A stretch of 42,795 bases of DNA, from assembly GCA_029379215.1 (NCBI GenBank), contig JAQYWO010000035.1, positions 1 to 42,795 of the forward strand, written 5' to 3'. Positions 34,522 to 42,795 of the stretch are shown here, one piece after another. The translations under genes and the position numbers were made by a program. This DNA comes from Rhizonema sp. PD37. Its GTDB lineage: Bacteria > Cyanobacteriota > Cyanobacteriia > Cyanobacteriales > Nostocaceae. How positions within the stretch are numbered: position 1 is the stretch's first letter; the number at the start of each line of letters is the position of its first letter. The notes under the pieces were generated by a model. That model was not told the origin of the DNA and ran no database searches. It saw nothing but the letters and a program-made list of their open reading frames with translations.

Positions 34522-34902
34522 TTAATTAGATGCCTGTGAAGAGGCAAACAAATATCGATGAATTTTCCAATTGCCGTTCTCCTGCTTGAAGATAAACATC
34601 TCATTATTTCCTTCAGACGTAGTTTTGTTATCGGCTAAAACAGTAACCGTACCTGATGATGAAGTGCGTGCATAGGCAAGTTCCCCCATTGGCTGTACCT
34701 CATGGATCGTAAATTTAACCTGGAGTTGGATAGTTTGAAAAATTTGCTTGTATGTATCAAGAACTGCATCGCGGCCTACTTGAGCAGGTGCAAATTGTGG
34801 CATGAATATCGGATCACTGCTGTAAAGTGCCAACACTGCATTAGCATCTGACACGTTCAAAACCTGCTCATATTCTTGAAGAACTTCTTGAATCTGTTTC
34901 AT
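34522..34902 (-). CDS. SnoaL/NTF2-like domain protein (DUF4440 type)
   Basis: This single-domain protein of 126 residues has the cone-shaped NTF2-like fold. It starts with a helix (KQIQEVLQEYEQVLNVSDANAVLALYSSDPIFM), followed by GRDAVLDTYKQIFQ and beta strands KFTIHEVQPMGELAYARTSSSGTVTV and NNEMFIFKQENGNWKIHRYLFASS, typical of SnoaL/YybH-like proteins. An AGGAAATTATTT site precedes the start. It is divergent from the LysR regulator, which is a common arrangement for a regulator and its target. Enzymatic role unknown. Confidence 0.87.
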   Translation of the reverse strand: MKQIQEVLQEYEQVLNVSDANAVLALYSSDPIFMPQFAPAQVGRDAVLDTYKQIFQTIQLQVKFTIHEVQPMGELAYARTSSSGTVTVLADNKTTSEGNNEMFIFKQENGNWKIHRYLFASSQASN

Positions 34903-34981
34903 AAATAATTTCCTGAATTGAGGTTTTTTTAACCTGTTCAGCAGTGTACATATTCTTAGATATGATGGGTAGTAGGTAAAA

Positions 34982-35000
34982 TTGAGAAGTATTTTCTCAA
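34982..35000. promoter_or_regulatory. LysR-type operator palindrome
   Basis: TTGAGAA-N5-TTCTCAA is a perfect 7-bp-arm palindrome of the T-N11-A kind bound by LysR-type regulators. It lies in the 113-base divergent spacer, 15 bases before the lysR start, placed for autoregulation and control of the NTF2-like gene. Confidence 0.6.
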
Positions 35001-35015
35001 ATATGGAAAGATAGA

Positions 35016-35888
35016 ATGAACTTCAACTCGGCTGCTTTGTTTGTCAAAGTAGTTCAGTTTGGTAGCTTTTCGGAGACTGCCCGACGGACAAATACTCCGG
35101 TGGCAACCGTAAGTCGGTGGATTGCCGAACTGGAAAAAGATCTCGGCATTCGACTCTTAGAACGTTCTACACGCCACCTGCGAATGACTGAAGCAGGTAC
35201 AAAGTTTTATGAATATGCGGCTCGCGGGTTTGAGGCGTTTGAAACTGGCGTGTCTATCCTGGAAAATCAGCAGCAGGAACTCACAGGGACGCTACGGCTC
35301 TCTCTGCCGCCAACATTTCTTCCTTGGCAAGAACTGCTACAAGACTTTCAAATGCGCTATTCCAAAGTTAAGCTCGAAATTTTTATCACTGAACGCAAAG
35401 TTAATTTGATTGAGGATGGTATTGATGTGGCTTTAAGAGTTGGCGATCGCAAGGATCATCAGACTATTGCCAGAAAGTTAGGTGAATATCGTCATCAGCT
35501 CGTTGCTAGCCCAGATTTTCTCGAAAAATATGGCGAACCTTCCCAACCAGAGCAACTTCTCACAATGCCAATTGCTAGTTGGAACGACCGAGCGGATAAG
35601 ATAAAATGGTCATTAGGAGATGAGTCGATTCAGATTGCTCCCAGTTTACAAGTCAATGATTATCTTCATCTCCTGAAGTTAGTTATAGCCAGTACATGTG
35701 TTACTGAACTGCCCCCTTTCTTAATCAAAGAGCATCTAGCTAGCGGACGGTTGAAGAAACTACTCGCAGATTATCCGTTACCCACTCAAGAACTAAATCT
35801 ACTATATCCATCCTCTAAGCAACTATCTCGCTTAGTCTGTACTTATATCGACTTTTGTACTGAGTGGGTTGATCGCTTATTTGAATAG
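35016..35888 (+). CDS. LysR-family transcriptional regulator
   Basis: The 290-residue regulator has the N-terminal winged HTH ALFVKVVQFGSFSETARRTNTPVATVSRWIAELEKDLGIRLLERSTRHLRMTEAG. The effector domain opens with GTLRLSLPPTFLPWQELLQDF and includes VNLIEDGIDVALRVGD, a hallmark of the DsdC/YafC-like LysR subgroup. A GGAAAG site precedes the ATG. Full length, with no damage seen. The likely target is the divergent NTF2-like gene, and possibly the VOC-family gene downstream. The effector is unknown. Confidence 0.94.
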   Translation: MNFNSAALFVKVVQFGSFSETARRTNTPVATVSRWIAELEKDLGIRLLERSTRHLRMTEAGTKFYEYAARGFEAFETGVSILENQQQELTGTLRLSLPPTFLPWQELLQDFQMRYSKVKLEIFITERKVNLIEDGIDVALRVGDRKDHQTIARKLGEYRHQLVASPDFLEKYGEPSQPEQLLTMPIASWNDRADKIKWSLGDESIQIAPSLQVNDYLHLLKLVIASTCVTELPPFLIKEHLASGRLKKLLADYPLPTQELNLLYPSSKQLSRLVCTYIDFCTEWVDRLFE

Positions 35889-36113
35889 TAACAAACTTTT
35901 ACTGATAGAAATTACAAGCTATTGTCCCACTTTTCAGGTAAATCAACCACACCGTAGGAGCAAACGGTGAGACATGCCATCTTCACCGTGATCCTGTGTG
36001 AATTGTACTATTTCGCCCAATTAACTAGTGAATTATGATGCCAAAAACATTATAATTAGAAAATCCTATGTGTCAAAATTTCCTAGTTTAATTAGATAGT
36101 GCCCATAAGTGAT

Positions 36114-36659
36114 ATGAAAGAGTTTCAATTACAAGGAATAAACCATTTAGCTTTAGTTTGCAAAGATATGGCCCGCACTGTAGATTTTTACAGTAACACC
36201 CTTGGTCTTGCTTTGATCAAGACCATCGAACTACCAGGGGGCGGGCAGCACTTTTTTTTTGATATTGGCAATGGGGATGCTTTAGCTTTCTTCTGGTTCC
36301 CACAAGCACCAGAAGCAGTACCAGGTATCTCTTCTGTCAAACCAGATGCCTTATCTACTGGTGATATTATGACTGCACATGGCTCTATGAATCATGTAGC
36401 ATTTAATGTTTCAGTAGAAAAAGTTGAAGAGTACAGAGCCAAGTTAGTCGCTAAGGGAGTTAAAGTAACGCCAGTTTTACATCATGCAGATGTGCCTGAG
36501 GGTTACGTAGCTTCACCCGACTCAAGTACGTTTATCTCCTCATTCTATTTCTTTGATCCTGATGGTATCTTGCTAGAGTTTGCTGCTTCACTACGTAAGT
36601 TAGGCGACGGGCAGCGAGATCTTCAATATCTACAACAACTCGCCATGCAACCCCAGTGA
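36114..36659 (+). CDS. VOC-family (glyoxalase/dioxygenase-like) protein
   Basis: The product is about 181 residues from the ATG at 36114 (a GTG five codons upstream is possible). Two beta-alpha-beta-beta-beta modules are seen: GINHLALVCKDMARTVDFYSNTLGLALIKTIELPGGGQHFFFDIGNGDALAFFWF, then GSMNHVAFNVSVEKVEEYRAKLVAKGVKVTPVL, ending FYFFDPDGILLEFAAS. The metal-site His and Glu residues (NHLA, NHVAF, LEF) are in the expected places, as in glyoxalase I and extradiol dioxygenases. Substrate not deducible. It lies about 225 bases after lysR on the same strand. Confidence 0.88.
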   Translation: MKEFQLQGINHLALVCKDMARTVDFYSNTLGLALIKTIELPGGGQHFFFDIGNGDALAFFWFPQAPEAVPGISSVKPDALSTGDIMTAHGSMNHVAFNVSVEKVEEYRAKLVAKGVKVTPVLHHADVPEGYVASPDSSTFISSFYFFDPDGILLEFAASLRKLGDGQRDLQYLQQLAMQPQ

Positions 36660-37077
36660 TGGAAAACGAACGCAATAGCTCCTACTTTCAGTGAGCATTT
36701 TAGCTAATGCTACTAACATGACTCTATCGCTCTTAAACCCATGCTTTCTGCGTCCTAATTCGCTCTGGCTGAAACTCATAATTTTACGTTGAAAAGAAAG
36801 TCTGTGCTCAAATACCTTACTTGTAAAGAGTACTCCTACAATTATAGGTATGCCACCGAACATTCGTAAATAAAGAGCCGTATGTGTAACCCCAAGCGTT
36901 TGCTTCTGCTAGGGGAAGCTTCCGTCCCCTAGACTTCTCACAATATTTAGACACACGGCTCTTGATTTATTTATCGGTAAGAGATATCTCCGAAAAATAC
37001 TAATACTTTTCTATGACTGGATTTTGATCAGCGAGCTAATTCAAACATCAGCCATTCTCCACGCAAAAATCAGGTTA
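36660..37077. other. Intergenic region with unresolved minus-strand ORF
   Basis: A minus-strand open stretch (about 36630-36863) encodes segments such as FSQSELGRRKHGFKSDRVMLVALAKML and SRSYCVRFPSLGLHGELL. It looks protein-like, but I do not recognise it and it overlaps the end of the VOC gene. It may be a decayed insertion-sequence fragment. The hairpins at 36874-36962 lie beside it. Confidence 0.35.
36874..36962. repeat. Nested hairpin element
   Basis: AGAGCCGTATGTGT (36874-36887) pairs with ACACACGGCTCT (36951-36962) apart from one bulged A. Inside lies CTAGGGGA-N8-TCCCCTAG (36909-36932). The TonB receptor gene ends about 115 bases to the right on the minus strand, so this could act as a terminator or be one end of a small mobile element. 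Confidence 0.55.
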
Positions 37078-39780
37078 TTAGAAATTAACTGAAATGTTTC
37101 CAATGACTGTGAACGGCGCACCCGCATCGACAAAGTAGCCTTGAGTCTTGTAGTATTTGGTGTTAAAAATATTCTTGAAGTTTAAACCAAATCGCCAATT
37201 CTTTTGTTGATAAAAAATTGTGGCTTCAGTGGTGAGGTAAGAGGGAAGTTTGACATTATTAGGTAGTTGGGCTTCGCGATCTCCAACAAAAAATACGCCA
37301 GCACCAAATCCTAACCCCTTTAAATCACCATTTTGGATTTTATACGTTGTCCACAGACTAGCAAGATTCCTTGCGGCACCAATCAAGCGATCGCCTCTAG
37401 GTAGGCTATTATCCTGGCTCACAAAGGCATCATTATGAGAATAGGAAGCAATCACATTCAAACCCGGCAGAATTTCACCTGCAATGTCTAGTTCGATACC
37501 TCTACTCTTGACTTCACCCGCAGTGATCGAGAAGTTAGGGTTACTCGGATCAGTGGTGGCAACGTTAGTCTTTGTAATATCGAAATAGGCTAGTGTTCCG
37601 GATAGCTTTCCATTCAACGTTTCCGCTTTCACGCCAACTTCGTACTGAGTGCCTCTTTCCGGCTCTACTAATGCTCCATTGACAGTTTTTGAAGAAGTAT
37701 TCGGCTTGAAGGAACGGCTATAACTTGCATAAAGCGAGATTGGCTGAATGGGTTGGTATACTAGTCCAAAACGAGGAGAAAAAGCATCAAACTGTTGATT
37801 GGTTAATTGTTGTGTATTGGCGAGAAGATCTGTGAATTTGTCATTAAATTGAGCGATATCATAGCGTCCTCCCACAAGCAATTTGAGATTCGCTAATAAA
37901 GTCACTTGGTCTTGGAGATAAATTCCCAATGTATCTGTTTTTGCTCTATCTTTAGAATCATCACTATCAAAGACTCTGGAAATCGGAGTTCTGCCATAAA
38001 CCGGATTGAATGGATCAATTGAGGGAAATGAACCAAGTTTGAAGTCGTAATCAAAAATATCCCTGGCAAGTTCAACACCAAAGAGTAGCTGATGCTGTAT
38101 CGAGCCAGTGTTGAATTTGCCGACTAAATCAGTTTGCAACGAATAGCTTCTTGCATAATCTGGGACATCTTGGTTGGTCCGATTTATTAATCCATCTTCA
38201 CTGACGGAAGATGGAGTGACACCAATCGCTCTATCGTTTGCAATTTGTGCAGAGAACGCATTGCGGATTTGCCAATTATTACTGAAGTGGTGGTCAAGAA
38301 TGTAACCTATCCTCGTTTCCTCTCTAGTATAATCAGCACCTGGTTCTCCTAGGAAACGACTTCTTGGAAGGTTCAAGCGAACGGCATCTGGCGTAAAGCC
38401 ACGATCAAAAGTCCCGTTATATTTGTTGTATTCAGCTTCCAACGTCAAACTCGTCTTATCACTAATTTTATAAGTGAAAACTGGGGCAATAATGTAAGTT
38501 TCATGGTTAACATAGTCGCGAAAACTCCCCGCATTCTCATAGCCCACGTTGAGCCGATATAGCAACCTTTTGTCAGCCGTCAACGGTCCAGATAAATCGA
38601 TGGCAGGACGATAAAAGCTGTAACTTCCGATGTCAAACTGTGCTGCATAATAAGGATCACTTAAGGGTTTTTTCGTGACGTAATTTACCACACCACCAGG
38701 ATCAATCCGGCCATAGAGAACTGAAGCTGGACCTTTGAGTACTTCGATTCGTTCAATATTTGCGGGGTCGGTGAAGGTGACAAAGCTGGGATCTCTAAAA
38801 CCGTTTCTGAGGTTGTTATCTGCATAAAAACCGCGAATTGTGTAATTCCCATTTGAGCCACCATATCCAGCCGTAGGCGTTACGCCTGAAACATTACGCA
38901 CAGCATCTTCAATTCGCGTGATCTGTTGGTCTTTAAGTACCTCCTGAGGAATCACCTGAATCGATTGAGGAATGTCACGCAGTGGCGTATCGGTGCGGGT
39001 GGCAGTATTGGCGTCTGGGCGATTATATCCATCAACTTCGCCTCTAACGACTAACTCAATCGCTTCATCACCAGTAGATGATGGTTGACTTGGCTGTGTT
39101 TGACTCTGTTGCTGCTGCACTTGTGGTTGTTGTGTAGATGGTTGCACCTGTTGCGCCACGGGTGTAGTGCTCGCCACGCTGAAAATCAGACCCTCGTTAG
39201 GACTGTCAAACAACTCGATAGTTGGTAGTTTCGCCTCAGCTGTTACCGTCACCCGGATAGTATTGGCATTAAAATTAGTCACTATGATCTCGCTCACGCC
39301 TGCAATTGGCGCTTTGGAGCGAAATATAAATCCATGACCCGAGGGTAGGCGCAGTTGAGCAGACGGAATATCAACGATAAAGCTTTTTCCCGCACTGCGA
39401 TTTAGCAGTTGTAACTGTTGCCCCGAAGATGTCTGTAAAATCAGATCCAATCCTTTGTTGGTAGGATTTGCCTTAACCCCTGTTACTTGCACGATTTCAG
39501 TAGTAGGCGTGTTCTGTGGTGTTGGCGACTGCACTAGTAACGTTTGGGCACTTTGGGAAGGGCGCTTTATCTCACTTAGTCGCTTTATTTCCGTGATCGA
39601 TTTAACGTGCGGTATCTTGGTACCCAGAGTTGCGAGTTGAGTAGAACTCCTGTTATCAGTAGATGTCGTACTTTTGTCAACAGCTATTGATAATTTTTCC
39701 TGACTTTTTGCCGGAGTTGTGAGTAACGCCACAAAAACACTTGTCAGCAACAAACTCGGAACAAGCTGTTTAAATTTCAT
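37078..39780 (-). CDS. TonB-dependent siderophore receptor with AMIN domain
   Basis: This 900-residue outer-membrane receptor probably imports ferric siderophores. A signal peptide MKFKQLVPSLLLTSVFVALL with likely cleavage after AKS begins it. An AMIN domain follows (about residues 95-205: VTGVKANPTNKGLDLILQTSSGQ to GLIFSVAS), then a Q/P-rich linker, a TonB-box-like IELVVRGE and a plug domain (ATRTDTPLRDIPQSIQVIPQEVL, then IERIEVLKGPASVLYGRIDPGGVVNYVTKKPL). A 22-strand-type barrel ends in the aromatic terminus NISVNF. This AMIN-plug-barrel layout is typical of cyanobacterial FhuA/FecA-like receptors. No periplasmic binding protein or ABC genes adjoin it. No clear Fur box is seen upstream. Confidence 0.94.
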   Translation of the reverse strand: MKFKQLVPSLLLTSVFVALLTTPAKSQEKLSIAVDKSTTSTDNRSSTQLATLGTKIPHVKSITEIKRLSEIKRPSQSAQTLLVQSPTPQNTPTTEIVQVTGVKANPTNKGLDLILQTSSGQQLQLLNRSAGKSFIVDIPSAQLRLPSGHGFIFRSKAPIAGVSEIIVTNFNANTIRVTVTAEAKLPTIELFDSPNEGLIFSVASTTPVAQQVQPSTQQPQVQQQQSQTQPSQPSSTGDEAIELVVRGEVDGYNRPDANTATRTDTPLRDIPQSIQVIPQEVLKDQQITRIEDAVRNVSGVTPTAGYGGSNGNYTIRGFYADNNLRNGFRDPSFVTFTDPANIERIEVLKGPASVLYGRIDPGGVVNYVTKKPLSDPYYAAQFDIGSYSFYRPAIDLSGPLTADKRLLYRLNVGYENAGSFRDYVNHETYIIAPVFTYKISDKTSLTLEAEYNKYNGTFDRGFTPDAVRLNLPRSRFLGEPGADYTREETRIGYILDHHFSNNWQIRNAFSAQIANDRAIGVTPSSVSEDGLINRTNQDVPDYARSYSLQTDLVGKFNTGSIQHQLLFGVELARDIFDYDFKLGSFPSIDPFNPVYGRTPISRVFDSDDSKDRAKTDTLGIYLQDQVTLLANLKLLVGGRYDIAQFNDKFTDLLANTQQLTNQQFDAFSPRFGLVYQPIQPISLYASYSRSFKPNTSSKTVNGALVEPERGTQYEVGVKAETLNGKLSGTLAYFDITKTNVATTDPSNPNFSITAGEVKSRGIELDIAGEILPGLNVIASYSHNDAFVSQDNSLPRGDRLIGAARNLASLWTTYKIQNGDLKGLGFGAGVFFVGDREAQLPNNVKLPSYLTTEATIFYQQKNWRFGLNFKNIFNTKYYKTQGYFVDAGAPFTVIGNISVNF

Positions 39781-40419
39781 TATTGTCCTCTGACTCCCGG
39801 AGGGCCACTGTATTTTATAAATGAGCTAGTATAGGTAAGTATTGAAATTGATTTGCACTAAGAAAGCAAGAAGGCTGAAACTAAAATAAATAAAAATTTA
39901 CGAACTAGCAGCAGAATTTCATACAAATTATTGCATCTGCCAATCATCTATTTAGCAAATACAATAGCGAATAGCAATCTGATAGAGATTGGACAGCATA
40001 ATTTTGGAAATTGTCAAGTAATATAACAAAAAATTGAGACGCTTTTTCAGTTGGACAAGTAGCAATTTTTTAACTGGAAAGGTTTATCGCAAAGAACTTT
40101 AGTAAATGTGTCGCCACACGACATCAAAAGCTTGAGAAACTTGGCACGTTTATCAAGCAATTAACACTCTAATAAGCAGGTGTAAGGTATGAGTTAGTAG
40201 TGATTGAAACGTGTAGGCGTAGGTACTGAGTCGGAGATATCTAAGTCTGAATTTTCCTGACTCCCTATATAGATTTCTTACTCCTGAGGAGTTGAAATGT
40301 AGGTGGATTGGACATTTACTTCAGTTCAAATACGAACTGAGACAATTCGTTATGCAGATTTTTGATGCAAACTTTGTAATTTTTATCCAAAGTCCAAAAT
40401 TTGACGCTGATGGAAACTT
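39781..40419. other. Long intergenic region upstream of the TonB receptor
   Basis: About 640 A+T-rich bases with no convincing gene. It should hold the promoter of the receptor gene near 39790-39850. I could not pick out a confident Fur box or terminator. Confidence 0.4.
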
Positions 40420-41487
40420 TTAATTAAAAATATAACTGACTTGTTGCTCAAATTGATGAATCCACTCATAAATTTCAGTGAGAGTCATTTTCGCATCTCT
40501 TTTAGGTTGCCAACCAGTAGCAGTCATCACTTTATACGAGTCTGTAATAAAGATAGGAGCATCACCGATTCTAGTTTCTGGAATAGGGGTAATTGAAACT
40601 TTATTTCCAGTAATTTCTTGGCAAAGCTGAGTTGTTTCGTAGAGTGAAAGCGTGTTATTAACACCACCACCCACGTTAAAAGTCTGTCCTTTTAATTTTT
40701 CTAAACTGTGAATCTGTAAGTCGATCAAATCTAGTAAATCTGCTACATGCAAAAAGTCTCTGACTTGTTTACCTGTACCTCCATAACCGATGTATTTTAA
40801 AGGTTTTTGGAAGTAGTGAAATGCCATCCACAAGGCAAAAACACCTTGATCGACTTTGCCCATTTGCCAAGCTCCCGTTAATACCCCACAGCGATTAATC
40901 AGAGTTCTCAATCCGTAGGCGTCGGCATATTCAGCAATCAGTAATTCTGAAGCTAGCTTTGTCGCTCCGTAGAGAGAGCGTGCTTTATCTAAGGGAAACT
41001 CTTCAGAAATACCCTCACTTGATGCGCCTGGTAAAGGCTGTTGTTGTGTAAGTTCCAAACGGGTTTCTGTTTCTGTAAATTCTAAAGCGTTGAGGTAAGC
41101 AATTGGATAAACCCGACTAGTAGACAGAAAAATAAAATCTGCTTGAGTTTGCCGAGCTAATTCTAAGCAGTTAATTGTTCCTACTAGATTCGTTTGTAAC
41201 ATATAACCAGGGGATGTGTATCCAGCTAACACTGAAGGTTCAGCCGAACATTCTAAAATCAAATCAGGTTGAAGTGCTACGGCATCTAAATCTTCTCGAT
41301 TTCTAATATCGCCATGAGCGAACTGAATACCTGCTTGTTTGAGGCGAGGTAAATTCAATTCTGAACCCCGTCGCTTTAAGTTATCTAAAGCAATTATTTG
41401 CCAGTCAGGATAGCGTTGAGCAAGCCCTAAACCCAAAGCACTACCAACAAAACCTGCCCGACCGGTGATTAAAATTCGTCTGCTCAT
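40420..41487 (-). CDS. NAD-dependent nucleotide-sugar epimerase/dehydratase
   Basis: The 355-residue extended short-chain dehydrogenase resembles CDP-paratose 2-epimerase (RfbE)-like proteins. The NAD-binding motif is GRAGFVGSALGLGLA, followed by IIALDNLKRRGSELNLPRL and HGDIRN. The catalytic set is Ser/Thr in FLSTSRVYP and YGATK (Tyr-x3-Lys). Substrate-domain features are VLTGAWQMGKVDQGVFALWM, YIGYGGTGKQVRDFLHVADL and FNVGGGVNNTLSL. It probably modifies a nucleotide sugar for surface polysaccharide. It lies 12 bases after the membrane protein gene on the same strand, so the two are likely co-transcribed. Confidence 0.9.
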   Translation of the reverse strand: MSRRILITGRAGFVGSALGLGLAQRYPDWQIIALDNLKRRGSELNLPRLKQAGIQFAHGDIRNREDLDAVALQPDLILECSAEPSVLAGYTSPGYMLQTNLVGTINCLELARQTQADFIFLSTSRVYPIAYLNALEFTETETRLELTQQQPLPGASSEGISEEFPLDKARSLYGATKLASELLIAEYADAYGLRTLINRCGVLTGAWQMGKVDQGVFALWMAFHYFQKPLKYIGYGGTGKQVRDFLHVADLLDLIDLQIHSLEKLKGQTFNVGGGVNNTLSLYETTQLCQEITGNKVSITPIPETRIGDAPIFITDSYKVMTATGWQPKRDAKMTLTEIYEWIHQFEQQVSYIFN

Positions 41488-41499
41488 TGGATTTATTAG

Positions 41500-42795
41500 T
41501 TAATGACGTAATCTATCTGATGAAAAACTCATCTCTATGTGCGGTGTATACAAAAGAGAGTTATTTGTATGGAAACTGAATGACTTAACGCGTGTCGGTA
41601 ACTTTCCTTGCAAGAACGACAAAGCTTCGTTATCGTCTCTGGGGAGGTGACTAACTATAACGCCGTTTTCCGAATTTTCTGGAATAATCCTGTAAGTCTT
41701 TTCGGATGCGTCTATATAATCTATCTTCATCATTACACGTGGTGCTCTAAAGAGGGTTTTATATATTTTTCCGACAAGAGAATACTGAAACTTAAAGTTT
41801 GCGCGAATAATAGTTTCATTATTGCTAGCTTCTACAGAATGAGGTGAATCCCAGGCAATTGATGATATTTCACTAACAGAAGTCGGTGAGCATCGTCCCT
41901 CGTTACTCTTTTCCAAAAGGACTATATTCGAGAGCTTAGGAGTTTTGACAAAACCGGGTATCTCAGCAGATGGTTTGTAATTGCAAAAAATATAAAAAAA
42001 CGTCTTAGGTTCATCAAAAAAAGGATGTCTTCCATCGATCGCTAGAAATTGATAAAAAAGATAATCTCTGTTTTCTTTTGACAAGCTATCAAAGTTTATA
42101 TTATCAAGAGTAGTTGTATAGGCAGAATAAGATTGGAATATTGGTCTTGGTCTCCAGTTAAGTTGATTAGCAGGAGCTAGCGAAATTTCCCAAGGGATGA
42201 TATCTATTGGCTTTCCGTTCACCATTCTTTTAACATTATTAGGAAGCTGAACCTGAGCTAATTCATTTATTGTCTCTTGCTTTAGTTTTAATTGTAGTTT
42301 TTTTATATCAGAGAGAAAAGCTAGGTTATTTATCACTTGGTAAGGCATTAGCTTTTCCGCTCTATCCTTTACTACCGGAAACATAAAAAAAGAAGCTGTC
42401 AGTATCAGGACAAAGAAACAGAAAGCTATTTTTTGATAGCGATATCTTGAAATCTTTAAGATTAATAGTGAGGCAATTAGCGGGACTACTGTCGCAAATA
42501 TTTCAACATGATTATCCTGACGAGTAAAGCCGTGTTTAAACGATAAAAGAAAAACAAAAAATAAGGAGAAAGATAAATTTAGATATCCTTCTTTAATTAT
42601 AAAAAACATCAAACAGAATATAAAGACGAAATCTGAAATAGCAAGCTCTAATTGATATTTTTTACCTACAAGACTCATTGCGCTAGAATAACCAGATGAA
42701 ATTTCCAAAGAATTTCTCAGGTAATCTATTAAGGAAGGAGATTGATTAGAGGAGATTGTATGAACTAGTAATAAGCTGTAAATAACATAAAATAC
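41500..42795 (-). CDS. Membrane protein, partial (runs off the right edge)
   Basis: The reading frame stays open to the last base of the window, so only the C-terminal part (about 431 codons) is seen; a TTG at 42708 is not a credible start. Hydrophobic helices occupy the first half: FYVIYSLLLVH at the edge, ISDFVFIFCLMFFII, LSFSLFFVFLLSF, IFATVVPLIASLLIL, and IAFCFFVLILTASFFMFPVV. A non-membrane domain of about 290 residues then runs to the end (NQLNWRPRPIFQSYSAYTTTL, AIDGRHPFFDEPKTFFYIF). The layout recalls polytopic glycosyltransferase-like or polysaccharide proteins with a soluble C-terminal domain. I do not recognise the family. It sits directly upstream of the epimerase gene. Confidence 0.7.
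   Translation of the reverse strand, partial: VFYVIYSLLLVHTISSNQSPSLIDYLRNSLEISSGYSSAMSLVGKKYQLELAISDFVFIFCLMFFIIKEGYLNLSFSLFFVFLLSFKHGFTRQDNHVEIFATVVPLIASLLILKISRYRYQKIAFCFFVLILTASFFMFPVVKDRAEKLMPYQVINNLAFLSDIKKLQLKLKQETINELAQVQLPNNVKRMVNGKPIDIIPWEISLAPANQLNWRPRPIFQSYSAYTTTLDNINFDSLSKENRDYLFYQFLAIDGRHPFFDEPKTFFYIFCNYKPSAEIPGFVKTPKLSNIVLLEKSNEGRCSPTSVSEISSIAWDSPHSVEASNNETIIRANFKFQYSLVGKIYKTLFRAPRVMMKIDYIDASEKTYRIIPENSENGVIVSHLPRDDNEALSFLQGKLPTRVKSFSFHTNNSLLYTPHIEMSFSSDRLRH

Overview
The window comes from a cyanobacterial chromosome, most likely a large-genome filamentous or related form. The evidence is an intact psaC (photosystem I iron-sulfur subunit), a valyl-tRNA synthetase carrying the cyanobacterial membrane-anchoring CAAD domain, a GAF-GAF-PAS adenylate cyclase of CyaB type, a ClpS2-like adaptor, a TonB receptor with an AMIN domain, and frequent GCGATCGC (HIP1-type) octamers. 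The genus cannot be fixed from the sequence alone.

Layout. 1-4470: psaC, glmS, and a convergent CASTOR/POLLUX-like RCK channel protein. 4471-8421: a decayed porin 3' end, a nested inverted-repeat element, an Uma2-family nuclease, and a histidine kinase/NarL-type regulator pair. 8422-17198 is a decayed accessory island. It holds remnants of what looks like a pPIWI_RE (Argonaute-like) defence module with its DinG-type helicase, miaE, a frameshifted DUF4365 gene, an orphan antitoxin-like gene, a 3'-truncated SNF2 helicase, a GNAT acetyltransferase, a 55-codon ORF and an IS701-like transposase relic. Part of it (miaE 3' end / DUF4365 / antitoxin) has been duplicated, and the SNF2 helicase gene sits inside the second, degenerate copy. 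17199-30670 is mostly core: recN, an ABC1/UbiB kinase, a coiled-coil protein, valS, a GxxExxY gene framed by perfect 35-bp inverted repeats, cyaB, a small membrane protein, a GIY-YIG protein, DUF2103 and clpS.

31054-32680 is a compositionally foreign, G+C-rich aldo/keto reductase-TetR operon. It has a near-consensus promoter and a palindromic candidate operator over the -10. 33100-36659 carries a medium-chain reductase, a 208-bp MITE-like element, an NTF2-like protein divergent from a LysR regulator (with an LTTR-like palindrome between them), and a VOC-family protein. 37078-42795 holds a large AMIN/TonB-dependent receptor, a nucleotide-sugar epimerase, and a membrane protein that runs off the right edge.

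No tRNA, rRNA or CRISPR array was recognised. The most unusual items are the pPIWI_RE relic, the duplication with an inserted helicase, the inverted-repeat-framed GxxExxY cassette, the MITE-like element with target-site duplication, the CAAD insertion in ValRS, and the transferred AKR-TetR operon. No intact, clearly undescribed multi-gene system was found.
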